NCBI RefSeq assembly: GCF_021261315.1
Contig: NZ_JAJSAX010000004.1
Span: forward strand, 186,001 to 250,000
Length of the DNA: 64,000 bases
Direction: 5' to 3'
Source of the DNA: Epilithonimonas sp. JDS
GTDB taxonomy: Bacteria > Bacteroidota > Bacteroidia > Flavobacteriales > Weeksellaceae
The notes under the pieces are model-generated. The model worked only from the letters and a program-made list of their open reading frames with translations. It did not search any database and was not told the DNA's origin. The translations under genes and the position numbers were made by a program. Below are positions 44,140 through 53,218 of this stretch, in pieces. The stretch's first letter is position 1; every line of letters begins with the position of its first letter.

Positions 44140-44739
44140 TTAATTGTAGGCGTAAATTATCAATTTTTTATCAGATTTGTCAATATGTTGCTCCAAAATT
44201 TTAAAGAAATTATCAGAAACCATCGGGCAACCGAAACTTAAACAAATCTCGTCTTTCTGCTCCACATCCGGAACGCAACTCAATCTGTGCAAAACAATGG
44301 CTCTGCTTCTTGCATTGCTATTGGTTTTGTCCAATCCATCTAATCGATAGGATAATCCAAATTGACCTTTATACTTTTCAGAAATAACATACTTTCCCAA
44401 AGATGAACAGTGCGAACCATCACTATTACTGAACTTTAAAATTCCATTCGCTTTTCCGTCTTCCGAACCGTCGCCGTGCGCCACCAATGCTTTTTGAATG
44501 ATTTTCCCCGCTTTCAAATCCACCACATAAAATCTGAATTTGGAAGACGAGATTGAGAAATCAATAAGAAAAGCTTTATCCGAATTGTAATTTAATTCTT
44601 TGATAAAGGCTTTTAAATCGGTTATTTTCTGAGAAATTTTTGCTTCCGGACTTGCAAATTGAATGGATTGATTTTCCTGAGATTTGACTTCGCAGGAAAT
44701 AAGGAGAAGTGAGAAAATTAAAAGTAAAAATGGTTTCAA
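44140..44739 (-). CDS. murein L,D-transpeptidase catalytic domain lipoprotein
   Basis: 199-residue lipoprotein (lipobox LLISC, Cys16). The catalytic pair is His151 (LHRLSCVP) and Cys171 (CLSFGCPMVS), the arrangement of the YkuD-like family described as murein L,D-transpeptidase catalytic domain. It would form or edit 3-3 cross-links, or attach proteins, in peptidoglycan. It starts 51 bases after the upstream unknown gene and precedes radC on the same strand. Confidence 0.85.
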   Translation of the reverse strand: MKPFLLLIFSLLLISCEVKSQENQSIQFASPEAKISQKITDLKAFIKELNYNSDKAFLIDFSISSSKFRFYVVDLKAGKIIQKALVAHGDGSEDGKANGILKFSNSDGSHCSSLGKYVISEKYKGQFGLSYRLDGLDKTNSNARSRAIVLHRLSCVPDVEQKDEICLSFGCPMVSDNFFKILEQHIDKSDKKLIIYAYN

Positions 44740-44790
44740 AAGGATGTGTTTACCAAACTAAACGGGAATTTTTAAAAAATAATATTGATG

Positions 44791-45351
44791 TTATTCTATT
44801 AGACTTTTAAAATATCCTTTCGCATTATAAATAGAATCATTAGGTGTAAATTTGATTTCTAATTCAATTTTGCCATAAATACTATCTCCTTTTTTATAAT
44901 TTGATTTGTTTAAAATCAATTTCTGTTGTTTTATGATATATGGTTCGGATCGTAAAAAATCAAAAGTAGATACAACATCTGTATATGATTCTGCTGTTGT
45001 GTAAAAATAGTTTTTATACTTCAAAACATTAATGTTTATGCCCGAAAAACCGTCTCCACTGTTGAATCTTAAAATTAGAAGATTTGGATATTTGGGGTTT
45101 AAGGTAGAATTAAAATTAGAACTTACAGTATCACTTTTATTTTCAAAGAGCGCAAAATCAGTTTTTACTTTTGCTGAATCAGAATTTATAAAAAAATTCT
45201 GAAATATTTTTTTGTCAAGAATTTTAATACCTTTTGATTTATTTATATTCTCATCATAACTTATTTTGTTCCATTTTGAAACAAAGTAAAGTACTCCTAA
45301 AACAGAAATAATAAGAATAAATAACAGTATAAGTTTAAGAATTCTTTTCAC
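44791..45351 (-). CDS. single-pass membrane protein of unknown function
   Basis: 186-residue protein with one N-terminal membrane helix (about 5-24) and an outside beta-rich part. Its base composition is more AT-rich and Asn/Lys/Ser-heavy than the neighbours. No motif I can name. It sits 18 bases after the ABC ATPase gene on the same strand; whether it is a partner of it is unclear. Confidence 0.6.
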   Translation of the reverse strand: MKRILKLILLFILIISVLGVLYFVSKWNKISYDENINKSKGIKILDKKIFQNFFINSDSAKVKTDFALFENKSDTVSSNFNSTLNPKYPNLLILRFNSGDGFSGININVLKYKNYFYTTAESYTDVVSTFDFLRSEPYIIKQQKLILNKSNYKKGDSIYGKIELEIKFTPNDSIYNAKGYFKSLIE

Positions 45352-45369
45352 AAACTATCAATTGAATAT

Positions 45370-46038
45370 CTATAAAACAATCTGCCCATCCTTCATTACC
45401 AGCTTTCTATCCGTACTTTCTGCCAAAACGGAGTTGTGCGTCACAATCACAAAAGTCTGATGATATTTGTCCCTCAAATCAAAAAATAATTGATGAAGCG
45501 CATCAGCATTTTTGGAATCCAAGTTTCCAGTTGGCTCGTCTGCGTAGATGATTTTTGGAGAATTAATCAAAGCTCTCGCAACTGCAACTCGCTGAGATTC
45601 ACCACCCGAAAGTTGAGATGGTTTGTGGTGCAATCGGCTGGCAATATTCAAATCTTCGAACAATGAATGTGCTTTTTCCAAAACTTCTTTTTCAGAAATT
45701 CCACCAATTCTGGATGGCAAAAGAACATTTTCCAAAGCTGTAAACTCCGGCAACAACTGGTGATTTTGAAACACAAAACCAATATTCTTGTTCCTGAATT
45801 TAGACAATTCACGGTCTTTCATCTTCAGAAAACTATTGCCGTCCAAAGCGATATCGGTTCCGTATTTATCTGGATCGGAAGGATTGTCCAAGGTTCCCAA
45901 AATCTGAAGAAGCGTAGATTTTCCCGCGCCGGATTCTCCAACAATTGAAACGACTTCTCCTGCTTTTATCGTGATGTCAACGCCTTTCAGAACTTCCAGA
46001 GTTCCGTAGAATTTATGTATGTTTTTTGCTCGAATCAT
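45370..46038 (-). CDS. ABC transporter ATP-binding protein, LolD/MacB-like
   Basis: 222-residue ATPase: Walker A GESGAGKS (34-41), Q-loop near FQNHQLLPEF, signature LSGGESQR (about 142-149), Walker B with DEPTGNLD, H-loop VTHN. The LPEFTALENV stretch and the DEPTGNLD are typical of the LolD/MacB/FtsE group, which works on lipoproteins or at the divisome. No permease gene is next to it, so its partner is elsewhere or in a separate transcript. Confidence 0.9.
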   Translation of the reverse strand: MIRAKNIHKFYGTLEVLKGVDITIKAGEVVSIVGESGAGKSTLLQILGTLDNPSDPDKYGTDIALDGNSFLKMKDRELSKFRNKNIGFVFQNHQLLPEFTALENVLLPSRIGGISEKEVLEKAHSLFEDLNIASRLHHKPSQLSGGESQRVAVARALINSPKIIYADEPTGNLDSKNADALHQLFFDLRDKYHQTFVIVTHNSVLAESTDRKLVMKDGQIVL

Positions 46039-46041
46039 AGT

Positions 46042-46076
46042 ATTGCTTTTGGCTTGTAGCGAATTGCTTTTGGCTT
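46042..46076. repeat. two direct repeats
   Basis: ATTGCTTTTGGCTT occurs at 46042-46055 and 46063-46076, 21 bases apart. Low-complexity repeat of a kind seen between flavobacterial genes. Confidence 0.55.
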
Positions 46077-46101
46077 TTTATAATATTAATTAAAAAATAT
46101 C

Positions 46102-46235
46102 AACCACAAAAGTCACAAAAGTTTTTTTTTGTTTTCTAAGATTTCAAAAGTTTAAAAAAGCCTAATAACAATCTAATTCTTTTTTGTTCTTTTATAGAAA
46201 TTAATTCCCCTAAATCCTTTGTGACTTTTGTGGTT
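46102..46235. repeat. 134-base element with inverted terminal arms
   Basis: AACCACAAAAGTCACAAAAG at 46102-46121 is matched by its inverse near 46216-46235 with one difference. The interior is AT-rich and has no gene. It lies between the end of the helicase gene and the ABC ATPase start, in a MITE-like arrangement. Confidence 0.65.
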
Positions 46236-46274
46236 ACAAATCAAACTCCTTTTGAATGTTTGCCTTTTTTTGTC

Positions 46275-48602
46275 TTAAATCTTCGTCAATTTCGCAAATT
46301 TCAGGATAAGATTTTTCTCGCCTTCATTTTTGAAAATTACTTTTGCTTTGATGTTTTGAGGGTCGGTTCCGTCCAGAAATTTCACTTCTCCTACACCGAA
46401 ACGGTCGTGTCTTACCAAATCGCCAACTTCAATATCTTGTGAAGATTGCCCTGCAGGATTGATGATTTTTGCTGTCGCAACCGGTTTCAATTGTTTTGGA
46501 ACTGGCGCATTGATATTGCGTTCCAGCGTTTTCTTCTCCTCTTTCTTTTTGAAAAATCGAGGTTCGGAAGGCGTGTCATCGAAGATATTGGAATCGATTC
46601 CGGAACGGTTGATGAATTTCAACTCATTCAAAGGATTGATTAATTCAATATATTTTGAATCGATTTCGCTCAAAAATCTTGATGGTTCCGCGTCGGTAAT
46701 TTTTCCCCATTGGAATCTGGAAACGGCGTATGTGAAGAAAACTTCCTTCTCAGCTCTTGTCAAAGCAACGTAGAACAGACGTCTTTCTTCTTCCAATTCT
46801 TCCCTTGTGGACGAACTCATAAAACTCGGAAAAAGATTTTCTTCCAATCCAACCAAGTGAACAACAGGGAATTCCAGACCTTTGGACAAGTGAATCGTCA
46901 TCAACGAAACTTTGTTCGTGTCGTCGTCCTTATCATTTTGAGTATCAGAAGACAACGCAATATTTTCCATAAAATTGGACAAACTTGGGTCGCCATCTTC
47001 AATCTGAATTTGTTCCTCGATAAAACCTTGCATCGAGTTCAGCAATTCCTGAATATTCTCGACTCTCGAAATGCCTTCAGGCGTTTGGTCTTCTTTCAGT
47101 AATTTGATGAGTCCGCTTCGTTTCGCGACTTCCATTGCGACATCGTAAACGTTATCAGTTTTCAACATCACTTGGAAAGCTTTTATCATCGCCCAGAAAT
47201 CGCCAAGTTTTGTTAAAATTCCATTATTTAAGCCTAATTGTGGCGCATAGAATCCGAGATTATCCAAAACCTGCGTTGTCGGAACATTCTGAGAATCTGC
47301 AAAAACAATCAGTTTGTTTTGAGTCGTTTCACCGATTCCTCTTGCCGGAAAATTGATAATTCTCGCCAAAGCTTCAGAGTCATTTTCATTAACCAAAAGT
47401 CTTAAGTAAGCCAACAAATCTTTCACTTCTTTCCTTTGGTAGAACGACAGACCGCCGTAAACTCGATACGGAATATTCTTTTTTCTCAACGCATCTTCAA
47501 ATGCTCTGGTTTGAGAATTGGTTCTGTAAAGAATTGCAAAATCGGAGAAATGGCGCTGTTGTGTATTGTGTTTTTCGAAAATATTGGCGGAGACAAAGTT
47601 AGCTTCGTCAGCATCAGAAAGGCTTCGGTAAACTTTTATCTTTTCCCCGACTTCATTTTCACTGAAAACATTTTTCTTGAATTGCTGTAAATTTTTAGAA
47701 ATCACGACATTCGCCGCGTCCACGATATTTTGCGTTGAACGGTAATTTTGTTCCAATGAAACCGTGACTGCATCGGGATAATCTTTTTTGAAATTCAAGA
47801 TGTTGTAAATATTCGCGCCACGGAAAGAGTAAATGGATTGTGCATCGTCTCCAACCACGCAAATATTTTCGAATTTGGAAGCCAAAGCTTTGACAATCAA
47901 ATATTGAGAGTGATTCGTATCTTGGTACTCATCCACCAAAATATATCGGAATCGGTCTTGATATTTTGCTAGAACTTCTGGAAATCTCGTCAATAATTCA
48001 TTGGTTTTCAATAATAAATCATCAAAATCCATCGCACCGTTTCGGAAACAGGCTTCGACATATTTTTTATAAATCTCGCCAATTAATTTCATATTCGCCT
48101 TTTCATCGGCTTCCATCAATTCCGGATTGTTGAAATAAGCGTTAACTGTGATGAGATTATTTTTATACTGAGAAATTCTCGAAAGTACTTTCTTCGCTTT
48201 ATAAATATCAGAATCGATGTTCAAATCTTTGATGACCTTCTTCATCACATTCAGCGCGTCCTGCATATCGTAAATCGTGAAGTTGGACGGATAACCGAGA
48301 TGGTGACCCTCGCTTCTCAAAATTCTTGCAAAAACCGAGTGAAAAGTTCCCATCCAAAGCGACTTTGCATCACTTGGACCTACGACTTTTGCGATACGCT
48401 CCTTCATTTCCTTCGCCGCTTTGTTGGTAAACGTCAGCGACAAAATATTGAAAGGGTCTACTCCATTTTTTATCAGATGGGCAATCCGCATCGTGAGAAC
48501 TCGGGTCTTGCCAGAACCTGCGCCTGCCAAAACCATCAACGGTCCTTGTAATGTGGTAACTGCCTCTAGCTGAGGCTCATTCAATCCTTTCAGATAATCC
48601 AT
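46275..48602 (-). CDS. uvrD: UvrD/PcrA family DNA helicase
   Basis: 775-residue superfamily 1 3'-5' helicase. Walker A GAGSGKT at 27-33, DEYQDTN (motif II, about 225), GDDAQSIYSFRGA (motif III) and QNYRSTQNIV (motif IV) are all present, as is the C-terminal VGDLVRHDRFGVGEV Tudor-like segment typical of PcrA/UvrD. It acts in nucleotide excision and mismatch repair and in clearing proteins from DNA. A -7 box lies 24 bases before the start. Confidence 0.95.
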   Translation of the reverse strand: MDYLKGLNEPQLEAVTTLQGPLMVLAGAGSGKTRVLTMRIAHLIKNGVDPFNILSLTFTNKAAKEMKERIAKVVGPSDAKSLWMGTFHSVFARILRSEGHHLGYPSNFTIYDMQDALNVMKKVIKDLNIDSDIYKAKKVLSRISQYKNNLITVNAYFNNPELMEADEKANMKLIGEIYKKYVEACFRNGAMDFDDLLLKTNELLTRFPEVLAKYQDRFRYILVDEYQDTNHSQYLIVKALASKFENICVVGDDAQSIYSFRGANIYNILNFKKDYPDAVTVSLEQNYRSTQNIVDAANVVISKNLQQFKKNVFSENEVGEKIKVYRSLSDADEANFVSANIFEKHNTQQRHFSDFAILYRTNSQTRAFEDALRKKNIPYRVYGGLSFYQRKEVKDLLAYLRLLVNENDSEALARIINFPARGIGETTQNKLIVFADSQNVPTTQVLDNLGFYAPQLGLNNGILTKLGDFWAMIKAFQVMLKTDNVYDVAMEVAKRSGLIKLLKEDQTPEGISRVENIQELLNSMQGFIEEQIQIEDGDPSLSNFMENIALSSDTQNDKDDDTNKVSLMTIHLSKGLEFPVVHLVGLEENLFPSFMSSSTREELEEERRLFYVALTRAEKEVFFTYAVSRFQWGKITDAEPSRFLSEIDSKYIELINPLNELKFINRSGIDSNIFDDTPSEPRFFKKKEEKKTLERNINAPVPKQLKPVATAKIINPAGQSSQDIEVGDLVRHDRFGVGEVKFLDGTDPQNIKAKVIFKNEGEKNLILKFAKLTKI

Positions 48603-48626
48603 TCTATTCTCGAAATTTTAAGATAA

Positions 48627-48634
48627 CAAAAATA
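48627..48634 (-). promoter_or_regulatory. -7 box of the helicase gene
   Basis: TATTTTTG on the minus strand, 24 bases before the ATG at 48602. Confidence 0.6.
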
Positions 48635-48689
48635 GCGTTTTTTATGCAATTTTCCAGTCCATTATCATTTGATTTTGGTCGATTATGGG

Positions 48690-48697
48690 TAATTTTG
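48690..48697 (+). promoter_or_regulatory. -7 box of the FUSC gene
   Basis: TAATTTTG, 12 bases before an ATG at 48710 and 53 bases before the FUSC TTG at 48751. Confidence 0.6.
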
Positions 48698-48709
48698 CAC
48701 TTGTAAAAA

Positions 48710-48754
48710 ATGAATTCCCAAACCACCATCAAATCTAATAAAACCAAAACTTGA
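48710..48754 (+). other. 14-codon leader frame overlapping the FUSC start
   Basis: ATG at 48710 opens MNSQTTIKSNKTKT and stops at TGA 48752-48754, overlapping the TTG start of the FUSC gene (TTGA) by two bases. This may be a translated leader that feeds ribosomes to the TTG start, or the original N terminus split by a one-base deletion. Neither can be decided from sequence. Confidence 0.35.
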
Positions 48755-49836
48755 AATCAGACTATCTTAAAAACGAACTCCTCTCCTTTTTCAAATTAAA
48801 ACCTTCGCCAAGAAGCTGGCACATTCCTTTTCTGGCGGGACTTGCGGTCGGTATTCCGTTGATGTTTGGCTACTTTTTGGGCGACATCAGGTCTGCGCTC
48901 ACAGCGAGTCTTGCAGGATTGGTCATCATTTATATTCCCAGCAACAGTGGATTTGTCGAGACGATGATGAAGATGTTTGTCTGCTCGTTTGGGATGATTA
49001 TTTCGTACAGTTTGGGCTTGGCGTTTAGTTTTAATCTTTGGATTGCGTCTTTGGTTTTCGGGATTTTATCGACGGTTGCTTACTTTGTTGCGAGATATTT
49101 TAATCTAAAACCACCTGGAAGTTTTTTCTTTATAATGATGGCCTCAATGGCAATCGGACTTCCACACGCGCCGGAATTGATTCCAAAACGTGTTGGGATT
49201 TTCACGATTGGAACATTGAGCGCTTGTCTTATCTGTTTGATTTACAGTTTGTTGATTTCAAAAAAGGAATTAAATAAAAGCGTTACAACTTTTAACATCA
49301 ATCCTTATGTCAATCTCGTAGAATCCTTTATCATCGGGATTTGTATGCTGGTTTCGGTGTTTGTGGGTAAGTTTTTCAATCTTGACTATCCGTATTGGAT
49401 TCCGATTTCCAGTTTGGCAGTTTTGCAAGGCGTAAATAGCTATCACATCTGGAAACGCGGTCTGCACAGAATTATCGGGACAACCATCGGACTTGGAATT
49501 GCGTGGTTGATTTTCTCGTACGTCACATCTTCTTTATGGATTTGCATTTGCATCATCACGCTTCAAATCATCGTCGAAATCTTAATCACAAGACATTACG
49601 CTTTGGCAGTGATGTTTCTCACACCAATGGGAATCTTACTCGCCGAAACCGGAAGCTCTACTTCACTTGAACCCGATTACTTATTGCAAATGAGGTTTTT
49701 AGAAATTTTAATTGGAAGCGCAATTGGTTGCATTGGCGGTTGGTTTTTGTACAATGAGAGAATCAGATTCAATTCCATCAAACATTTGAGAAGGTCAAAA
49801 GTGGTTTTAAGAAAGAGTTTCCAGAGAACGAAATAA
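48751..49836 (+). CDS. FUSC family membrane protein
   Basis: 361-residue membrane protein with about ten hydrophobic segments in two blocks (about 28-160 and 185-325). It follows the fusaric-acid-resistance-type (FUSC) pattern with LAVLQGVNSYHIWKRGLHRIIGTTIG around residue 230-255, given in the family as the ...R..GT..G motif. These proteins are thought to export aromatic acids, but substrates here are unknown. The start is TTG 48751; no ATG fits in frame. It is divergent from the helicase gene. Confidence 0.82.
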   Translation: MKSDYLKNELLSFFKLKPSPRSWHIPFLAGLAVGIPLMFGYFLGDIRSALTASLAGLVIIYIPSNSGFVETMMKMFVCSFGMIISYSLGLAFSFNLWIASLVFGILSTVAYFVARYFNLKPPGSFFFIMMASMAIGLPHAPELIPKRVGIFTIGTLSACLICLIYSLLISKKELNKSVTTFNINPYVNLVESFIIGICMLVSVFVGKFFNLDYPYWIPISSLAVLQGVNSYHIWKRGLHRIIGTTIGLGIAWLIFSYVTSSLWICICIITLQIIVEILITRHYALAVMFLTPMGILLAETGSSTSLEPDYLLQMRFLEILIGSAIGCIGGWFLYNERIRFNSIKHLRRSKVVLRKSFQRTK

Positions 49837-49839
49837 GCT

Positions 49840-50193
49840 TTAATGCATCGTGGCAATGTAGGCGAAAAGACACAAAACCGTTACAACCGCAAGAACTATT
49901 ATCGTATTATTAGCATCGGCCAAGTCGTTTTTGTTTTGCTTTCTTAAGTTTTTTGCCTCCGCAATCATAATTCCAAACCACGCAATTACAATTGCAAGCG
50001 CTAAAATAGCAACGTCCATTTCGCCATTGATTGCGGCGACAAACAAAATTCCAAGCGTCAAAACCGACGCAATGATTAGAATCACGACTCTTACAATACT
50101 GTGAATCAACACATTTTGCTTTGGAACGGGAAGATTTGAAATCTCCCTTTTATCTTCCTTGATATCGAACAATTCATTAAATTCTTCGTTCAT
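49840..50193 (-). CDS. small membrane protein of unknown function
   Basis: 117-residue protein with three hydrophobic segments (about 30-52, 58-76, 95-115) and an acidic N terminus (MNEEFNELFDIKEDKRE). No family recognised. It is 1 base after the next small membrane gene on the same strand, and the two likely form one transcript. It ends four bases before the convergent FUSC stop. Confidence 0.65.
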   Translation of the reverse strand: MNEEFNELFDIKEDKREISNLPVPKQNVLIHSIVRVVILIIASVLTLGILFVAAINGEMDVAILALAIVIAWFGIMIAEAKNLRKQNKNDLADANNTIIVLAVVTVLCLFAYIATMH

Positions 50194-50194
50194 A

Positions 50195-50380
50195 TCACTT
50201 CTGTTTTTGATACAATTTGATGAAAAAAGAAGTAAGTCCTGCGTAGGCCAAGATCTGTAAAATATTGGTTACCAGATAGACATTTTCCGAAAAGCCATAG
50301 CGCTGGAACATATACGCCAATTGAATTAAAGTCAAGGTGATAAGGGAAACAACTGCTATTAAAGTGTAATTTTTCATCAA
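50195..50380 (-). CDS. small two-helix membrane protein
   Basis: 61-residue protein with two membrane helices (about 5-22 and 34-54), start MMKNYTLIAVVSL. It precedes the gene ending at 49840 with a 1-base gap and follows the glycosyltransferase-like gene by 11 bases. Function unknown. Length and hydrophobicity pattern suggest a real gene, but coding evidence is weaker than for longer neighbours. Confidence 0.6.
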   Translation of the reverse strand: MMKNYTLIAVVSLITLTLIQLAYMFQRYGFSENVYLVTNILQILAYAGLTSFFIKLYQKQK

Positions 50381-50391
50381 TGTTATTTTAA

Positions 50392-51435
50392 TTAAAGATT
50401 ATCAATGAGTAAGTTAAGTTTTTTAGAAATTGTTTCTTTCGAATAATCGCTGAAATCAAATTTAAGGTTTTTTACTTCAGAGAACTGCGATTGCAAATCT
50501 TTTTTCTTTTCGATAATAAATTCTAAATCTGAAGGATAAGTTGTGGGAAAAATTGCCGGTTTTCCATATTTGACGGCATCGCCGATATTTCCGCTGATTT
50601 TAGTTTTTCCATAAGTTTCCTTGATTGAAAAAAATTTGGTTTCGGTTTGAATTGGGCAATATAGAATATTCGCTTTCATCATCCATTGGTCAAATATTTC
50701 TTGATTTAATTTTTCTTTAAAATATTGAATTTTAATAAATTGAGGAAGTTTATCTACAAGTTTATTTAAGGTTTCTAATTCTTGACCTGCTGCTTTTCCA
50801 AGGAATATGATTTCATAATTTTGATTAATATCTCTAAAGCTTTTCAACTTCTTAAAAAAAGAAAAATAGTCTCTTCTACTTTGAGAAACTGCGCCTGGAA
50901 TGACAATTCTAATGACGTCATTTTCTAAATTTTCGGAATCAAATTGATTATAATAAATCGGAAAATATTCTAGATTATTTTTCTTCGAGATGGTTTCGTC
51001 AATACCTAAAAGATATTTCGCTCTTTGATAAACTTTGGATGATTCCAAAAGTCCCTCTTTGAGGAATAATTTGAGTCTATATCGTTGGTCTTTTTTGAAA
51101 ATACTTTTGAACAATTCCCATCTCGAAGCTTTTGTAAAGTTCAGATTATGAACTACAATCGCGGTTTTACAATTCTTAACAAGCGCTTTATAAAAATTGA
51201 AATGCCGATGAACCGTTCCAATGATAATAAAATCATAGTTTTTCTTTTTCAAAACTTCCAAAAGCTCGGAATAATCTGTCAAAAACACGTTATCACCTTC
51301 CAATTTCAACAATTTGTAAATCTTCTCCGAAAAATAAAAATCCACAAAAAACTCACTTGAATTCTTTGTCAATTCAAAGAAATTATTGGCCAGTTCAGCG
51401 TGCGTATCGAGTTCTATGTAAGCGATTTTCTTCAT
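50392..51435 (-). CDS. glycosyltransferase-like protein (GT-B type look)
   Basis: 347-residue protein in a sugar transfer cluster. The N-terminal half has MKKIAYIELDTHAELANNF and VHNLNF, and the C-terminal half begins IRIVIPGAVSQSRRDYFSFF, followed by a second Rossmann-like stretch (YEIIFLGKA, FIKIQYF) and KISGNIGDAVKYGKPAIF, a pattern usual for the donor side of GT-B enzymes. I cannot name a family. The start was set at ATG 51435, which overlaps the upstream GT2 stop by four bases (ATGA), rather than at 51465. Confidence 0.65.
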   Translation of the reverse strand: MKKIAYIELDTHAELANNFFELTKNSSEFFVDFYFSEKIYKLLKLEGDNVFLTDYSELLEVLKKKNYDFIIIGTVHRHFNFYKALVKNCKTAIVVHNLNFTKASRWELFKSIFKKDQRYRLKLFLKEGLLESSKVYQRAKYLLGIDETISKKNNLEYFPIYYNQFDSENLENDVIRIVIPGAVSQSRRDYFSFFKKLKSFRDINQNYEIIFLGKAAGQELETLNKLVDKLPQFIKIQYFKEKLNQEIFDQWMMKANILYCPIQTETKFFSIKETYGKTKISGNIGDAVKYGKPAIFPTTYPSDLEFIIEKKKDLQSQFSEVKNLKFDFSDYSKETISKKLNLLIDNL

Positions 51436-52343
51436 AATCCGAAGTTTTTGAAGAACTCTTTCCAACGTAGATTTCGGATAAAATTAATTTCCTCTTTGTT
51501 CAATTCCCGCTTTTCATTTTGTTTCAAAAAAGAATTAATCGTTGTGAAAAACTCTTTCGCAGAACGATTTTTAAAAGAAGACTTAGCTGAAGAAATCATC
51601 GCCAAAGGCAAGCTCAAACCGATATTGTAAAAATACTGTCCAAGTTTTTCCGCTTTCTGGTCTTTGTATTTATAAGCTGTCGGGCGCAAATGTTTGACCC
51701 AAATATCTTTGATAGTCACCACTTCCCAACCGTGTTTTTTCGCCAGCAAAACATCCAGATTGTCCCAGCCCAAAACGGGCCGAAGTCCATTCATCGCTTC
51801 AAAACATTCTCTCCTGTAGGCCTTTATCGGACCACGAACGTGATTTTTGGAAGACAGATTTTCGAAAACCCAATCGTGATTTTTATTACTGAAATCAAAG
51901 AGATTCTCACTGGGCAATTTCAGATTTTTAATTTGTGGATTTTGCTTGTAATTTCTGATGTAAACCAAGCCGGAAACCAATCCAGCTTTAGGATTTTCCT
52001 CAAAAACTTGATTGACCTTTTCAAGATAATTTCTTGGAAAAACAATGTCTGCATCGTACTTGCAAATCACATCGAAACCTTTCCAATCCACAGATTCCAA
52101 ACCCTTGTTAAAAGTCTGCACCACTTTTGCACCAGGCTGATGTTCAGAAGTTTGGAGATTTAAAAGTTGGAAGTTTGAGGTTTGAAATTGGAAGTTTTCT
52201 ACGATTTCTTTGGTTTTGTCGGTAGAACCATCATTCACAACCACACAGGTAAAGTCCTGAAAACTCTGCTTTTGCAAAGATTCCAAACACGAAGCAATGC
52301 TCTGTTCTTCGTTGTGCGCAGGAATGATAATGAGAAATTTCAA
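51432..52343 (-). CDS. glycosyltransferase family 2
   Basis: 303-residue GT-A enzyme: IPAHNEEQSI, VVNDGSTDKTKEI (36-48), DADIVFP metal motif near residue 98, and RGPIKAYRRECFEAMNG followed by GWDNLDVLLAKKHGW. It transfers sugar from a nucleotide donor, probably onto surface glycan. Residues about 50-66 (ENFQFQTSNFQLLNLQTS) replace the normal loop with a run whose DNA looks like the AAGTTGGAAGTTTGA minisatellite of intergenic regions. Ends with a four-base overlap to the downstream gene. Confidence 0.88.
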   Translation of the reverse strand: MKFLIIIPAHNEEQSIASCLESLQKQSFQDFTCVVVNDGSTDKTKEIVENFQFQTSNFQLLNLQTSEHQPGAKVVQTFNKGLESVDWKGFDVICKYDADIVFPRNYLEKVNQVFEENPKAGLVSGLVYIRNYKQNPQIKNLKLPSENLFDFSNKNHDWVFENLSSKNHVRGPIKAYRRECFEAMNGLRPVLGWDNLDVLLAKKHGWEVVTIKDIWVKHLRPTAYKYKDQKAEKLGQYFYNIGLSLPLAMISSAKSSFKNRSAKEFFTTINSFLKQNEKRELNKEEINFIRNLRWKEFFKNFGL

Positions 52344-52383
52344 ATTGGTTGATAGTTGTTAGTTGATGGTTGTCAGGGTGAGG

Positions 52384-52413
52384 CGAAGTTATCCTGAGCT
52401 TGTCGAGGGGAAG
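52384..52413. repeat. dispersed repeat unit between GT2 and methyltransferase genes
   Basis: GAAGTTATCCTGAGCTTGTC-type palindromic unit, of the kind often found between genes (variants of CCTGAGCTTGTCGAGGG). Upstream of it lies a TTAGTTGATGGTTGT low-complexity stretch. Confidence 0.5.
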
Positions 52414-52417
52414 CTTT

Positions 52418-53218
52418 TTAAAATTGATTTGACTTTAATTTCACTTCAAATAAAACTTCCGGCGTCTTTGGACTTTCAAATGTTGAAGTTTTATATTTTT
52501 TCTTGGTAAAAATCGCGCACATCGTATTTTGCGGATGATAAAGATTTTGATGCAATTCTTTCGGCAACGCATCCAAAATCGCTTTGAAAACTTCATATCG
52601 GATTTTCTCCGGATTATAAGCGTAGTCGTGCCAAACTACAACTGTTTCATCGTGGACCAAATGCTGAAAAACCTTTTCTGTATCGTGTTTTACCATATCA
52701 TAAGAATGGTCGCCATCGATGAAAATCAAATCATATTTTTTATTCAATCCAGCAAAATCGTATGTTTTCGTATTTCCTTCCAGATGCAGGATTTTTGGAT
52801 TTTTCTTAGACAAAATGCCGTGCAGTTCCGCGTATCTTTTGTTCCAGCCCATCGCTTCCATTTCTTCTTTGGAAAGGTTGAGCGTTGTACAATCATCAAT
52901 TTCTTTCGCAACATTCCAAACACTTTCGCCTCGCCAGGTTCCAATCTCGAAATACGAGTTTTTTTCTTTTGCTAAGGTCTTTAACAAAGCCAAATCCGTA
53001 GAAAGTGAACCACCGTCCAAAATGCACAAATCAACATCCGCTTCAAAATTTCCACCCGAAATCTCGTCCAAAGAAACTTCCGGAAGACTTAAAAATTGAG
53101 GATAATCTTTTTGAAATTCCTGTTTTCTAATATCATTCAAATCGAGAATAATATTGAGCAAACTTGGTTCTTTGATGATGTATTGAATGGCGTTCTTTAA
53201 CTTCTGAAGCTTGGTCAT
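52418..53218 (-). CDS. class I SAM-dependent methyltransferase
   Basis: 266-residue methyltransferase. Motif I reads YFEIGTWRGESVWN, with FIDGDHSYDMVKHD as the later acidic loop, close to the CmcI/TylF-like (methyltransferase_24) group, which methylates sugars or small molecules. In this position, with two glycosyltransferases, a glycan O-methylation is plausible but not shown. It is divergent from the MFS gene. Confidence 0.8.
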   Translation of the reverse strand: MTKLQKLKNAIQYIIKEPSLLNIILDLNDIRKQEFQKDYPQFLSLPEVSLDEISGGNFEADVDLCILDGGSLSTDLALLKTLAKEKNSYFEIGTWRGESVWNVAKEIDDCTTLNLSKEEMEAMGWNKRYAELHGILSKKNPKILHLEGNTKTYDFAGLNKKYDLIFIDGDHSYDMVKHDTEKVFQHLVHDETVVVWHDYAYNPEKIRYEVFKAILDALPKELHQNLYHPQNTMCAIFTKKKYKTSTFESPKTPEVLFEVKLKSNQF

